NCBI GenBank assembly: GCA_963576785.1
Contig: OY756151.1
Coordinates: 1,178,001 to 1,242,000, forward strand
Source: Chlorophyllum brunneum
Lineage: Eukaryota > Basidiomycota > Agaricomycetes > Agaricales > Agaricaceae
Direction of reading: 5' to 3'
Length of the DNA stretch: 64,000 nt
Shown piece by piece: positions 49,308-61,377 of the stretch. The position numbers were made by a program, and so were the translations under genes. How positions within the stretch are numbered: the stretch's first letter is position 1; each line of letters begins with the position of its first letter. A model generated the notes under the pieces. It saw nothing but the letters and a program-made list of their open reading frames with translations. It did no database searches and was not told the DNA's origin.

Positions 49308-50075
49308 CTAGAGTTGCGCCAAAACTATCTTTGCGTCTGTTACAGTGAGATTGCTCGGAACATCCTCGACAGCAATTGAGCCAACTTTCCCTTCGTCCGC
49401 AACAATCACGTAACGCTGTACCATCAAACGTGATTAAGCGCCAAAATATGCCCTAGCTAATTGATCTTCTCACCTTTGAGCGCGGTCCTCCGAGGCGAGA
49501 TGTAGCATCGAAAAGAAGTCCAAGGGCGGCTGTAAACGCGCCCTTGTCATCAGCGACAAATTTAACCTCTGCAGGAATCACAATCAGCTCAAAAACTCTG
49601 CCATGAGGAAGAACGAAACGCTCACCTGTGCCGTCCGGGGCCAACCGTTCCTTCCAAGCTCTTTAGACAATGAGTATATGCGTGATCAGTCGTACACATG
49701 CACCCACTTCATAACGAAAACATCATTGACCGAGACGACATAGACATTTTTGACACCCTTTGCTTTAAATTCATTGTACGTCTCAATATACCCCGGGACT
49801 TGTTTAGTACAAGTTCCCGTAAAGGCTCCTGGAACACCGACCTGATAAACGAAAATATCCAATTAACTCAGAATTGTCGAAATCAGAAACGCGATGTGAA
49901 TCGTTACAATGACAGTTTTTCCCGCGAGATCGAGCTGTACAGGTTCATCAGCCGAGTTCTCCTTGAGATCTGCTAAAGTAGGTAGAGTTGCTCCTGGTTG
50001 AATCTGAGGACGACCAAAGATAGAGGTCGCGATAGAGTGGGCGACTTGGGCAGCGGATCCTATAGTAGTAGACAT
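49308..50075 (-). CDS. Prx5-type peroxiredoxin (AHP1/PMP20 family)
   Basis: Thiol peroxidase reducing H2O2 and alkyl hydroperoxides. After the N-terminal exon (MSTTIGSAAQVAHSIATSIF, GATLPTLADLKEN, LDLAGKTVIV) the next exons give VGVPGAFTGTCTKQVPGYIE, whose Cys in TGTCT is the peroxidatic residue. They continue KGVKNVYVVSVNDVFVMKAW and VKFVADDKGAFTAALGLLFD, with the Prx5-type ending RLGGPRSKRYVIVADEGKVG and TVTDAKIVLAQL. No C-terminal peroxisomal signal is seen. The GxxSxx-type loop of Ahp1 resolving Cys is not evident, so it may be a 1-Cys enzyme. The ATG at 50075 was chosen because the upstream in-frame ATG at 50126 overlaps a TATA box. Confidence 0.88.
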
Positions 50076-50115
50076 GATGTTGAACAAGAACCAAGTTAAA
50101 GAGTTGGTTTGGGCA

Positions 50116-50123
50116 TTTTTATA
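50116..50123 (-). promoter_or_regulatory. TATA box of the peroxiredoxin gene
   Basis: TATAAAAA on the minus strand, about 41 bp upstream of the chosen ATG, implies a short 5' UTR. Confidence 0.45.
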
Positions 50124-51027
50124 CATCTGATTTCAGATATTTTCCCCGTGACGTCATCTTCCGGGTCTTAATACAGGGGTCATTTTTTAGAGGACACCAT
50201 GGCCTGGATGATACCGTAAAGAAGGAACAAAACAGTAGGAATAAACCAGATTACACGATTTGTAGACTACGTTTTTTTTTAAATAAAATTTATGTGGAAC
50301 TAGAAGCTAAAGACACGGTTATCAGTGGGTAGTCTGCGGAACAATGGGCATTTCATTAACACACGTGTATCTCAGATTCCAAGCGGAAATATTACCAACC
50401 AGTATAATACCCCTGGGACATCAGCTACGCTGATCAGCCGCCCAGGTCCGACACATTAACGATCATTGCCACAACAGAGCTTAAATGACTACATCATAGG
50501 TTCTAGCTCATCATCTGTGTCAGAGTTCTGTTCGTCATGACTGGACAGACTACGGCCTACTTTAGTCTAGATAAGACGAGGGAGGAGGGGTATGCTTGGT
50601 TTAGTTCTATCAGATATTTACTGGAGCATCTTTACTACTCCTCGATTGATACCTCAGAGGTCAACGAGCCTAGAAACCACTAATCCCCCACCACAACCTA
50701 CTGCAAAGGATGTATCTCCATCACTGCAAAACGCAACGCAATCTTTCATGTTCCCAGTTTTAAGGTACTAACATACAATCAACCTCTTACAACTTTCATC
50801 TCACCAATCAAAATCAAATCCGAACACACCATAAACCAGGAACTGAGTCTTAATTTTCTCCATCGTCATAACAAAAGTTTCCAAGCTGATCATCTCGGCG
50901 AGTATACAAGCCCCATCTTAACCCACAATCCCAATAATATGCATATCCCGTTCTTAACCCACAAACCCAATAACAAAATATCCATGCATATCCAACAATA
51001 TCACACAAAAAAGTCTTGATCCTACAC
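50124..51027. other. Intergenic
   Basis: AT-rich gap between peroxiredoxin promoter and PTC7 3' end. Near 50900-50970 a short imperfect repeat of the type cccacaa-cccaataa occurs twice. No gene found. Confidence 0.4.
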
Positions 51028-53125
51028 TCAAACCCCTCTAGGCGAAATAACAGCCACCACAACCGAAATATCATCATTCTTCCCTCCACAAAACTTCTTC
51101 CCCACCTCTCTCGCTCTCCTCCCAAACGGTACTTCATCTTCCTCATCCTGCGTAGTATTTATAAAAGGTTTACTTCTTCGTTCACTGACGCGTCTAGCAC
51201 GTGAACATAACGCTTCCGATAACATCCCAGCTAAAGTTTTCCTCTTGAGGGTTTGCGTTTTTTCTGATATCGTTGGTGGTGGTGTAGGAGTAGGAGTAGG
51301 AGAGGAGGATGAAGAGGAGGAAGAGGAAGAAGAGTATCCTGAATCTTCGTCCAAACCCATCGCGGTGCCACCAACCAATTCTTCCTCCTCCAAAAACGTC
51401 TTTTTGAACCTCACGACTTCATCCAACACATCCTCATCCCATAAATTATCACTCAACCCGTCGCTCGCCAAAATCAATATATCATCTGCTTTCACGGGTA
51501 ACGTGATGATGGTTGCTGAATTCCTCGGTGTCACACTCGTCGAAGTGGATGGACCTAGTTGCACAGGGGTATTAAACTACCCAAATTGTTAGAACGTGTT
51601 TTAATTGATGAGTGAGGAGTAAACTTACGTCCCACCACATTTCTTCCGACCTCCAAACGATATCATCACCTCTCACGAGCATACCCATACAATCACCCAC
51701 ATGAGCGATCTTAATCACTGCATCATACTCTCCTTCGCATTCTTCCAACTCGCATTCGACTTTGCTGGTGCTTCCATTACCGGTAGTGGTGGCTGTGGCA
51801 GTGGTAGCCTTTAGCGGTGATTCGGTGGCCTTTGTTGTTGTATTATTAGAGGGCGTAGAAGTTGATGTGGAAGGAGTCGTAGTCGGTGGGGTTGATGTAG
51901 GGTGTGGTTGGCGTGGTGGATGATCTAATACTGCGAGTAAAGCGGTCGAGGATCCTTCAAGAAGTGGTTTACTATCCCCTTGTGTTGTTGAAGGTTCCGG
52001 TCGAGGTGGTGATAACGATTGTTGTTCCGTGCGTACGACGTGGGCCTTGAGCGTCTTATCGTACGCCCGTTCAAGGATCTGCAACACATCGATACCGTCG
52101 CTGAGTTCTTCCAACTCTTCCTCAAGATCGCGCTCTAGGTCCTCTACAGGGGTAGCAGATGGGTCGTCGGCGGAGAAGCGATGGAGTGGTTCAGGTGACC
52201 TAGGGAGTGGATTATTAAAAACATCGTGCAGGGTCCATGATGTAGGAAGCGAAGACGACAAGGGTGACTCGGACCATTTCCAGGGAGGAGTGGGCATAGG
52301 GCGGCGGGGTGGTTTTAAATGGTGGGTGAATGAGAAATGAGGACGAGAGGGTGTTGGCAGGGGAGAAGCTGTTGAGGGTGGTGGTGTATCTGATACGGGT
52401 GGGGCAGGATCAACGAGGGGGGTAGTAGCGGATTCTACTTCTGCTGAGCAGTAATGCATGAGTCTACGAGCGAATAATGCCGAGGGCGTGGATGAAGGCC
52501 TGGAGTGAGATTTTGACCATCCGCCTACACCGTCGGCGACACCCATGGCATTGCCTCTGACAAAATAAGCGTCTTCGCCGACTTGAACCGAGAGACCTAT
52601 TTCATCGGGGGATGGATGGTGGTGGGCGTGTGTATGGTGGCGTCTTGCAGCGGAGGGGACGGCTCTGCAGCGTTTGGGGATACCATAGGCGCCAACGTCA
52701 AGCTGATACTTGAGGCGCTGGCGTTTCGGCCGAGGGTGTTGGTGCTGGTCCTGGGGATGCTGTTGAGAGGACTGGGGAGCGGCGTAGGACGGGTGAGTAA
52801 GGGAAGAGTAGGGAAAGAGGGCGTAGGGGCCCTGCGGATTGGTGGAAGCAAGAGTCTGGCCTGAAGAGGACTGGGGCTGGGTGAGGGCCAGAGAGAAGGG
52901 CGGGTGTGAGTGGGAGTTGTGCTGAGAGTTCTGTGCACCCTCGCACTCTGCAGGCTTGCCCTCGATGGAGAGTCTGCCTGAGGAGAGGCCGGGACGGGAC
53001 GGAGGGGGGGCCGAAGAGTCGAAGATGGAGAGGGCAGCGGTGTTGGAGTAGAGCCTCTGGGACGAGACACTGTTTGAGCGCACTCTGGGCAGCACCGTGC
53101 ACAGGTGTTTCTGGATCGTCTTCAT
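51028..53125 (-). CDS. PTC7: Mitochondrial PP2C phosphatase Ptc7-like
   Basis: Metal-dependent Ser/Thr phosphatase; yeast Ptc7 acts on coenzyme Q synthesis (Coq7). Start MKTIQKHLCTVLPRVRSN at 53125 is an Arg/Ser-rich mitochondrial presequence. The domain has GEDAYFVRGNAMGVADGVGG (metal-binding Asp), ALFARRLMHYCSAEVE, GSSTALLAVLD, KIAHVGDCMGMLVRGDDIVW, LPVKADDILILASDGLSDNL and CGGKNDDISVVVAVI with the last metal Asp. Two very long low-complexity Ser/Thr/Pro insertions interrupt the fold and make the protein much longer than yeast Ptc7; a Ser run lies near 51310-51340. One intron separates the last two parts. It is divergent from the Argonaute gene. Confidence 0.9.
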
Positions 53126-53315
53126 CGCGTGCACACTACTCGCCTTGCACCCACTAATTTACACTCCCGGGTGACCCCGCGTTACCTCCACGTGACTCCC
53201 TTATCAATCCTCCGACGCCTCGCAGCCATCACCCACTATATAAGCCCTTCCAACGCACACACCTCTGAACCACAACCACACCCAACACAGCTCACTAGTA
53301 CTTTGAACCCAGACC
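53126..53315. promoter_or_regulatory. Bidirectional promoter PTC7 / Argonaute
   Basis: 190 bp between divergent ATGs. TATATAAG at 53237-53244 lies 72-79 bp upstream of the Argonaute ATG and is a plausible core element for it. Confidence 0.55.
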
Positions 53316-56300
53316 ATGAGTTACAAACCCCAAGGTCAGCAAAGAGGCAATCCTCGAGGAGGCGGCCCATCTCACCGAGGCGGGAGAGGTGGACCACCTG
53401 GTCAAGGAGGTAGCCATGGAGGAGGCTCCGACAGCGGCAGCGCCGCTGGTCGTGGCCGTGGCTCTGCTCCCTACCGTGGCAGAGGCGCACCCGTAGGCCC
53501 CGTCATCTTCCAACATTCCACCCCCGCAACCATTCCCAACCATCTTTCCAGTCCGTCTCTCACTGCCCTAACTTCCTCATTGTCTTCTCTCCGTGTTTCT
53601 TCCCCTCCCGAACATCCTCTTCGACCAGGTTACGGATCTCTTGGCACTCCCATCACCCTCCGTGCCAATTTCTTTGCCTTTAAAATCACCAAAGGTCAAC
53701 AGTTCTACAGCTACCTCGTCTCCATCTCTGGTCCCAACTCCACCAAAGACGGAATCAAGATCCGTATTTTTGAAATCCTGGAACTCCACTCTCAGTTCCG
53801 CGCTTATGAGCCTCATGTAGCCCATGATAGGACCAGCCATCTCGTTTCTGCTAAAAAGCTCCCTCAACCCTTGATCATCAACGTCAAGTACTACGACGAA
53901 CACCAGCCTGGTCCAGGTCCCAATGCAGACGATTACCAAGTCGAGATTCGACTGGACACCGTCCTAGACACTGCCGAATTGAACCGGTACTTTTTCTCTT
54001 CCCTAACCTCCTGTCCTTCCTAAATTTCACCCTCAGTCATTTGGACGGTGTATCCGAAGCGAGAAACTACAACCTCGGTCCATTAACCACCGCTTTAAAC
54101 TTGATAAGTCAAAAGCATGCTACCAGAGCTGGCACCCGCGTCGGACGTACCTTTCCCAAATATTTCTTTGACAAACCTATCAAGCCCGTCTCGCTCTCAC
54201 CAAACCTTGAAGCATGGCAAGGTTTCGCTTTATCCGTTCGACCAGCCTACAAACAACTCATGATCAACGTGTACGTTCCTCGTTATAAACATACTTGTAA
54301 TACTCACTATGACAAAACAGAAACGTATGCATGTCCGCATTCGTTACTCCAGGTAACCTCGCGGACATCCTGTTCAAGTTCAATCAACGTTCCCGAGGTG
54401 CTATGCCCACCCTCCCCGAGAAAATGGTCAAAAGCATCAAAGTTCGTACCACCCACCTCGGCCACAAAAGGAAACTCTACCGAGTCGCTACCACTTCCGC
54501 CCGTAACACGTACTTTGAAAAAGACAAGAAGAGAATCACTGTCGAAGAATACTTCAAATCCGGTAAGCAACTATTTTACACATTTTTTCTTATCTAAAAC
54601 CCGACTAGCTTACAACATTCACATTAAATTCCCTGCCGAACTCCCCGTTGTCGATCTTGGTACGAAACAAAGATCCAACTACGTCCCTGCAGAACTTTGC
54701 ATAATCGAACCAGGCAACGCCTTCCGTGGTCGTCTTTCCGAACTCGAAACTGCCTCCATGATCAAAGAGGCATGTAACCGTCCACGCGAAAACGCCGAAT
54801 CCATAACCAACATTGGTTTTCCTTCTCTCGCTCTCTCCCCTCCTCCTTCACAAAAGAAATCCCCACTAGAAGCATTCGGTATTTCCATCGACACTCAAAT
54901 GACCATCATCCCCGCACGTGAACTCCCACCTCCAGGTTTAAATTACAAAGTCGGTGGTACACCACGCGTTTCAAACGGATCTTGGAACATCCTAGATGTA
55001 AAATTTCATCGAGGAGCCATAATCCCATCTTGGTGTGTTCTAGTCGTTCGAGATGGTCAAAATACCATTCAAGGACCGACGGATCCAAAGATGTTGAGTC
55101 TCATTGATGGATTTGCTAATAAATTGAGAAAGAGTGGGATGGGAGTGCCGGCTGGACCACCACCTATTAAACCCGTGCAGCTTTTTCCACCGATGCAGGA
55201 TGATGCGATGAGATCGAGGAGTGTACAGGTTATCAGAGATGCGCTGAGTACTGCTCAGAAACCTGGGTTTATTTTGGTGCTTTTGGAAACGAGGGATAAT
55301 TTTATTTATCCTGCGATCAAGGTGTGTGTCCCGTCGATTTTATTTTATTTTATTGAGATTCACTTGGGGTTTGTAGAAAATTGGGGATGTGGAATTGGGA
55401 ATACATACACTTTGTATGCAACTCCGGAAAGCATTGGGAGATCCGAAGAAACAGGATCAATATTTCTCGAATGTAGCGTTGAAGCTCAATACCAAGCTTG
55501 GTGGGATTAATCATCAGGTATTTGTCCATTCATCTCTATACACACAACATCACCAACAGCGACTTTTTATCTTATTTTTTACAGTTGGACGAGAGAGCGA
55601 TGCAATGGTTAAAGAAAAAACCAACCATGATGGTCGGAATCGACGTTACACATGCCGGACCTACAAGTCGACCAGGAACACCATCTATTGCGGCTGTAGT
55701 CGCCAACACTGATGATTCATTTGTCCAATTCCCTGCGAGTATGCGTATTCAAGCTGTTGATGATAACAAAGAATCCAAAGAGGCAAGTAACAACAATAAT
55801 ATTATTATTATTGACGTTTGACTCATTGTTATGTAGATGGTGACGGATTTGAGAGATATGATGGTTGAGCGGTTATTGTTGTATGAGAAGAAGAATCGAA
55901 AGTTACCGGAGAGGGTGTACGTTTTTAGAGATGGCGTTTCTGAAGTAAGTTTGTTACTTTTGGAATTTCTAACAAAAAAAACTCATTTACTTTTGTAAAG
56001 GGACAATTTAAAGTTTCGTTGAGGGAGGAATTACCTTTGATCTTGGATGCGTTTAAGAAGATGCAAACGCCACAGAGGAAGAAGTATAGACCTCAATTGT
56101 CTATCATCATTTGCGGGTAAGTGACGAATCTTTTTCGCAGTCCGTTTTATTTTTATTTTTAATATTTCGTGCAACTAGGAAACGTCATCATGCGAGGTGA
56201 GATCGTATTCTTGAGTCCCATGGGTTTTGAAGAGATTGTTGATGATTTATTTTCATTTTAGGTTCTTTGCTACTGATTCGCAATTCGCTGATAAGAACGG

Positions 56301-56868
56301 AAATACTCGTCCTGGTACAGTTGTCGATAAAGGCGTTACGGCTATGTAAGTCCCTACCACACCAAATATTAAATATCAACCTCACCACCACCACCACCAC
56401 GCACTCACAGTTTCGACTTTGATTTCTACCTCCAACCCCACGCAGGTCTCCAAGGCACAGTCAAAGCAACCCACTACACCGTCATCTACGACGAAAGCAC
56501 CTTCGGAGCTGACGAAATCCAAAAAGGAACACATGATTTCAGTTATCTATATGCCAGAGCTACCAAAGCTGTTAGTCTTATTCCGCCAGCGTATTATGCG
56601 GATTTGGCGTGTGAGAGGGGGAGGTGTTATTTGAATGATTTTTTGGTTTATGAGGATAGGAGTTCGTCTGTTGCTGGTGGTGGTGGGAAGAAGAGGAGTA
56701 GGGAGGAGGAGAAGGTTAGAGTGTTTGAGGATGCGAAGGAGGTTTGGGGACGTGGGGTGAGTGCCTTTTTTTTTTTTGGCCTATTGGTGGAGATGGTTGT
56801 GTTGATTTGTTTTTTTTTTATTTTTATAGTTGCATCTGAATGTGAAGGATAGCATGTTTTATATATAA
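53316..56868 (+). CDS. Argonaute (RNA-silencing slicer)
   Basis: Guide-loaded nuclease of RNAi/quelling, likely QDE-2 class. A Gly/Arg-rich N-terminus (GGRGGPPGQGG, GRGRGSAPYRGRG) is followed by an N domain (ITLRANFFAFKITKGQQFYS), linker, PAZ-region text (AGNLADILFKFN-type, then RRITVEEYF-like), PVVDLGTKQRSNYVPAELC, and MID/PIWI. PIWI carries the complete tetrad: Asp in MVGIDVTHAGP, Glu in KEMVTDLRDM, Asp in VYVFRDGVSEGQF and His in LQGTVKATHYTV. Other blocks are RPQLSIIICGKRHHARFF and VSLIPPAYYADLACERGR. Removing the last intron gives the C-terminus GRGLHLNVKDSMFYI. About ten introns. Slicing activity is predicted. Confidence 0.94.
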
Positions 56869-57576
56869 ATTGGAGATGGAATGAGGCGTTTCGTTTTTGA
56901 GAATCTTTTGGACTCTGTATAGATATGTCGTTTTATCTTGTTGTGTTTTGATTAATGAGCCCTGAGCTCGTCCACTCCATTACCATGTGCATTCACATGC
57001 TGATGATGATGATGAATTCAGTGTATATGCCGCTACGAGCAAGCCTGCCGCTAAGACTAGGCGAGTTTAGACTAATATGTACGTCTGGGACTTACGAAGA
57101 AGCCAAATAAGGAACTGTAACCCTATTCCCCTCTCCGTTTCTAGTGGGGCTGTCTCTCAACAGCCTTTATAATACTACTTACGCCCTCTCGACATCGTTA
57201 GTGACTACATAAGAATGCCCATTTCGGTTCCGAGTAAGCACTCACACACGTGGGCTACTTATGAGCCGACATACATCAATATCTCAGTTCCAAACAAACC
57301 TGTCCATGCGTTGTTGTGGTTTTTTTTTGCCAGTATGTGTTACGCCCCCGGAGCTGCTTTAAGCTCAGAACTTGCCCGAGATCGGGGCTCTTGGGTTCCG
57401 CCGGACGCTATCGGCCAGCGAACACTAACTTTTTACACCAGTGACAAGGGCATGGAGGTCTCAAGATCTCAAGTCTTGAATTAGCTTCCATCCTACATGT
57501 ATAAAACGTCGCTTGGCTCTTCAGCGACGACCATAAATCCCTCTTGAACTCTCACAAGACACTAGTTCTGTACTCG
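56869..57576. promoter_or_regulatory. Argonaute 3' side and promoter of DUF6533 copy 1
   Basis: Contains the 3' UTR of Argonaute and a TATAAAA at 57500-57506, 77 bp upstream of the first DUF6533 ATG. The DNA around it aligns with the region before copy 2. Confidence 0.5.
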
Positions 57577-59123
57577 ATGACAAACACTCTTGATTCCGTT
57601 CAAAATGCACTGGACGTGTATGCTATGGATGTATGCGATTTTTTTTTGTTGTCGCTCCCTGCTTCCCGGAACTGACATATTTTTGTTTTCAGTATGTCTC
57701 TGGTAAATCAAGCCCTGTAGTTTCACAGACTACTACAGGCTCCTGATTGAACTTGAACCACAGCTTGTCTTGTATGTTTCCTCGTATGCGAGTACATCGA
57801 CCTTCTACCGCGAGAGGTCAGTATTCCCACACAAAAAAGTTCAAATATATGCGAAAACTCAAATTTAAAAGATTGGCAACATATGGACAGGAAAATGGGT
57901 TGGTGTTAATACTGTATATGTAATTTGCCGATATCTTCCCTTCTTTACTGGCATATTGGCATTATGGGGTGTGTCAACAAACTACTTTTGAACTTGACCC
58001 AAACGTGAGCTGATTTTCATTGTAGACGTAACCGATGTATGATATATGATCTTCCACCCGCAAAAGAATCAACTAAAATCAATCAATTAAACAGACTATT
58101 TCATGCGGTGTTCGGACTTATGTTATTTTATGTAGGTCGTCATTTCATCATTAACGGACAACCGCTTACTTGTTCCGATTTCATTCAAGGGCTTTCCTTT
58201 GCAGGTTTGGTAGTCTCGGAGTGTGAGTTTCTGAGAATGCTATATAAGCCGGTTTGATTCATGGCAAATAAAAAGTCTGTTTCATCCTTCGCACGTATGC
58301 TCTTTGGGGTGCTTCTCGACCTGTGGCTATCACGCTTGGTGTCATGACCGTTGTGAGTGCTCCACAATAAATCCTGGGGTGGTTCTCATGTGCATGTTGT
58401 TGCAAGGGGATGATATGTGGGCTAGTTGTCGATCTTCTACGGTTAGAGCCTGTAGTGACTGGTAAGACTTTTTTTATTATTAAACTTGCTGGTTGTTTTC
58501 CTCACAAATTGTCACAGCACACAGCCATCTTCTTTCGGTTTCGAGCTTGGCTTCGGGATGTATAATCAATGGCCCGACGTCGACTGTAATGTTTGGATCA
58601 CACATTGTCCTTGCTATTGATGCTGGTAGGGTTTCAGTCGCACCTGCAGGAATGTCGATCTAAATCCGGATACCCCAAAGTCATGGCGTCTATGGTTATA
58701 TGGGCGAAAATCAAATTGTATTATGACACAAATCAGCTTGTGAAGAGATTGTACCATGATGCTATCTTGTACTTTTTGCTCAACTGCTGTAAGTCTTTAC
58801 CGTGATTAGAGCCCGAAACTGAAGTCAGTTTCAGTGGCTGCAATTGCGACGACTGTAATTTATACCAAAACTCCAGACCTGGCAGTACAGGTACCGTCAC
58901 GGTACGTCAGTTGGATTTATCAGTGGTGGTACCGAAGCTGTATGGTGCGAGTAGTATTGCGAACCTTTTAACGAGTGCCATGGCATGTCGGATGATTATA
59001 AGGCTGAAAGAGCGTGCAAGCTGCACATCATCCTCTGGTCATGGATCCACATCGCTCCGTACCATCCAGTTTGGTCCTTGTCCCCGAAGTATGGGCGTTG
59101 ATGGCTGCACGTACAGTCGGTGA
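57577..59123 (+). CDS. DUF6533 multipass membrane protein, copy 1
   Basis: Fungal-specific family of seven-helix-like membrane proteins of unknown function. Start MTNTLDSVQNALDVYAMD, then, across small introns, YVSACLVCFLVCEYIDLLPR, EIGNIWTGKWVGVNTVYVIC, RYLPFFTGILAL. Further on come FILRTYALWGASRPVAI, VMTVGMICGLVVDLLRLEP, a MVIWAKIKLYYDTNQLVKRL block, LYFLLNCC and TPDLAVQVPSR, then LLTSAMACRMIIRLKE. The EYIDLLPREI...IW and RYLP motifs are the DUF6533 signature. The exons at about 57960-58260 were not fully resolved. All resolved exons are open, so it may be intact. Tail (after MIIRLKE) differs from copy 2. Position of the stop is provisional. Confidence 0.7.
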
Positions 59124-59832
59124 GCATAGAGTGTAGTACCGGTGCCTCGATAGTGCGGTCGGACCTCTTACATCACGGACAACTGGTGCTTTATATGCCC
59201 TTCAATTTGATCTTGATAATGAGACCCTACGCGAACACGGTGTGTGAGGCTGGGCCGCTTGTGGTTCTGTGTTGGAAGATATTTTTGTCAATCCTCGGGT
59301 ATCCAAATGACCTCGTGCTTGACGTTGGTTGGATGCATGCGACTCTGCGTTTCCGCCAGCGTCTCATCTCTGGTAAGTACATCCGTCTATGTGTAATTTA
59401 CAAAGGGTAAGAAAATATTTACGCACTCCACGTCGTCTTTAGTCGTGTTTAACTTTGGGCTTAGCGACCCACCTGAGATCCGGTCTTCTTTGATCTAGCC
59501 GTGGACCATTTAACATGAAAACACCGTTTTAGCATTGCTAGAACTCCAGTACCACCAAGTGCAACCGCTCGATTGAGCATGTGGCCCAAAATCTTGTGTA
59601 GTATTGTCTAAGTCCAGTTTGGCCAAAGCACTGTCGCCGGTAGCTTAGGATACGGCTTTAACAGGTGAGATGATGATGTGATGTTATTAGTTGGCACCGC
59701 GTCTTTGATTTACCATCTTCACTGCTGGTTTCCGGGGTTGATATGATTCTCCAACAATCCGCAGGTATAAAGCGCTCCCGCGGCTCTCCAGCGATGACAA
59801 GATACCCTACAGTTCTGGTAGTGTCACACCCG
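59124..59832. promoter_or_regulatory. Spacer and promoter of DUF6533 copy 2
   Basis: Spacer within the tandem duplication. TATAAAG at 59766 lies 67 bp before the ATG, in the same relative place and followed by similar sequence (ggctctccagcga, against ggctcttcagcga in copy 1). Confidence 0.5.
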
Positions 59833-61377
59833 ATGGCCAACTCTCCTGATTCCCTCAACCATGACCTGAATTTATTGCAAGAAGTCTATGCCGTAGATGT
59901 AGGTGGTCTCTTTTTTTTCCCCCCGTGATTTACCTCATTCTACAACTGAAACATTTTTTTTACTTAGTATTTGTCTGGTGAACCATGCCTGTGGCATTAC
60001 AAAATGCATTTATAGGTTTCTGACTAGACTTGACAATAGTTTGTGTCGGAAGCATTCTTATCTACGAGTACATTGATCTGCTACCACGAGAGGTCAGTGG
60101 TGCCACAACACCCAAACATATGCGAGTACTCAATTTTTGGTATTCGAAAGATCCAGAACATATGGTTTGGGAAACGGGTTGGCATTAAACTCATATACTC
60201 CATTTGCCGATATCTTCCTTTCGTCACCAGCGCATTGGCAATCGTTGGTGTGTTGTTAACTGATGTGGACTTTTTGGTCAGAGTGCGGGCTGACGTTAAT
60301 TATAGAAGTACATGGTGTATGGTGTACCTCCTATTTCGAGAGAATGGTATCAACTGAGTCCATCAATTAACAGACCATTCCATGCGGTCCTCAGTCCTAC
60401 ATTATTTTATGTAGGTCATCATCCTCGTGCTATCCGATCCACTCCCTACTTATCCCATCTCAGGGCTTTCCTTTACAGGCTTGGTAGTCGCAGAGTGTAA
60501 GTTTCGGGGGGTCTTATAATCAAGCAAACCTATTCATAGCACAAGTCTCTTTCATCCTCCGTGCATATGCTCTCTGGGGTACTTCTCGACTTGCGGCTCT
60601 TTTCTTGGGAGTCTTGACTATCGTAAGTATTCCGGAACAAATTCTGAGAGGACTGACAATTTTTTTTGTTTCTGCAAGGGAATGGTATGTGGGTTGATTG
60701 TAGACGTTCTACGGATAGAGCCCATGGTAACTAGTAAGGACTCGGTTCGTCAGCCCCGTTTAGAGACTCACAGATTGTTACAGCACGTAGCTACGTCCTT
60801 TCAATTCGGGGCTTGGCTGCAGCGTGCGTGGTCCATGGTCCGACATCTGCTGCGATGTGGGGATCGAACATTGTCCTTGGTATTGATGCGGGTCAGTCTC
60901 ACTGGGCTATATTCGTTTATGCAGATCTTGGTGACCCGATTGTTACCTTGCAGTCATTACGTCGATGGTTATATGGGCGAAAATAAGTTTGTACAACGAC
61001 GCAAACCAGCTCGTGAAGAAGATGTACCACGATGCTATCTTCTACTTTCTGTTAAACTGCTGTGAGTCTCACTTTATTGAAATTAGAGCCGAAAACTGAA
61101 GTGAGCTTCAGTCGCCGCGGCCACGACAACTGTGATTCATGCAAAAGTTCCAGACCTGGCAGTACAGGTGCCATCGCGGTAAGCTGAATTCGTTGATCTA
61201 TAAATTGCTGCTGAAGTCGGTGTGGGAAGCCTCGCTAGCCTTTTGACGAGTGTCATAGCGTGTCGGATGATTATACGGCTCAAAAAGCAGGTCAATCATG
61301 CATCATTGACGTCCCTCAGTGAAGATACCATGCAGTTTCAAGTTGTTTCTCACTTCCAAGGGAGGGCATCTCAATGA
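59833..61377 (+). CDS. DUF6533 multipass membrane protein, copy 2
   Basis: Paralogue of the preceding gene, shifted by 2256 bp. ATG at 59833 aligns with that of copy 1. Matching exons read EYIDLLPREIQNIWFGKRVG, then ICRYLPFVTSALAIV, FILRAYALWGTSRLAALFLG, GMVCGLIVDVLRIEPM, MVIWAKISLYNDANQLVKKM, YHDAIFYFLLNC, VPDLAVQVPSR and SLLTSVIACRMIIRLKKQ, ending near DTMQFQVVSHFQGRASQ with a stop at 61375-61377. All resolved junctions keep the frame. The region at about 60250-60520 was not fully spliced. Substitutions relative to copy 1 are mostly conservative, which suggests both copies are under constraint. Function unknown. Confidence 0.7.

Noticed and set aside
50076..50126. Upstream in-frame ATG for the peroxiredoxin
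   Set aside because: This ATG directly abuts TATAAAAA, so it probably lies upstream of transcription start, and the added residues do not resemble a targeting signal.
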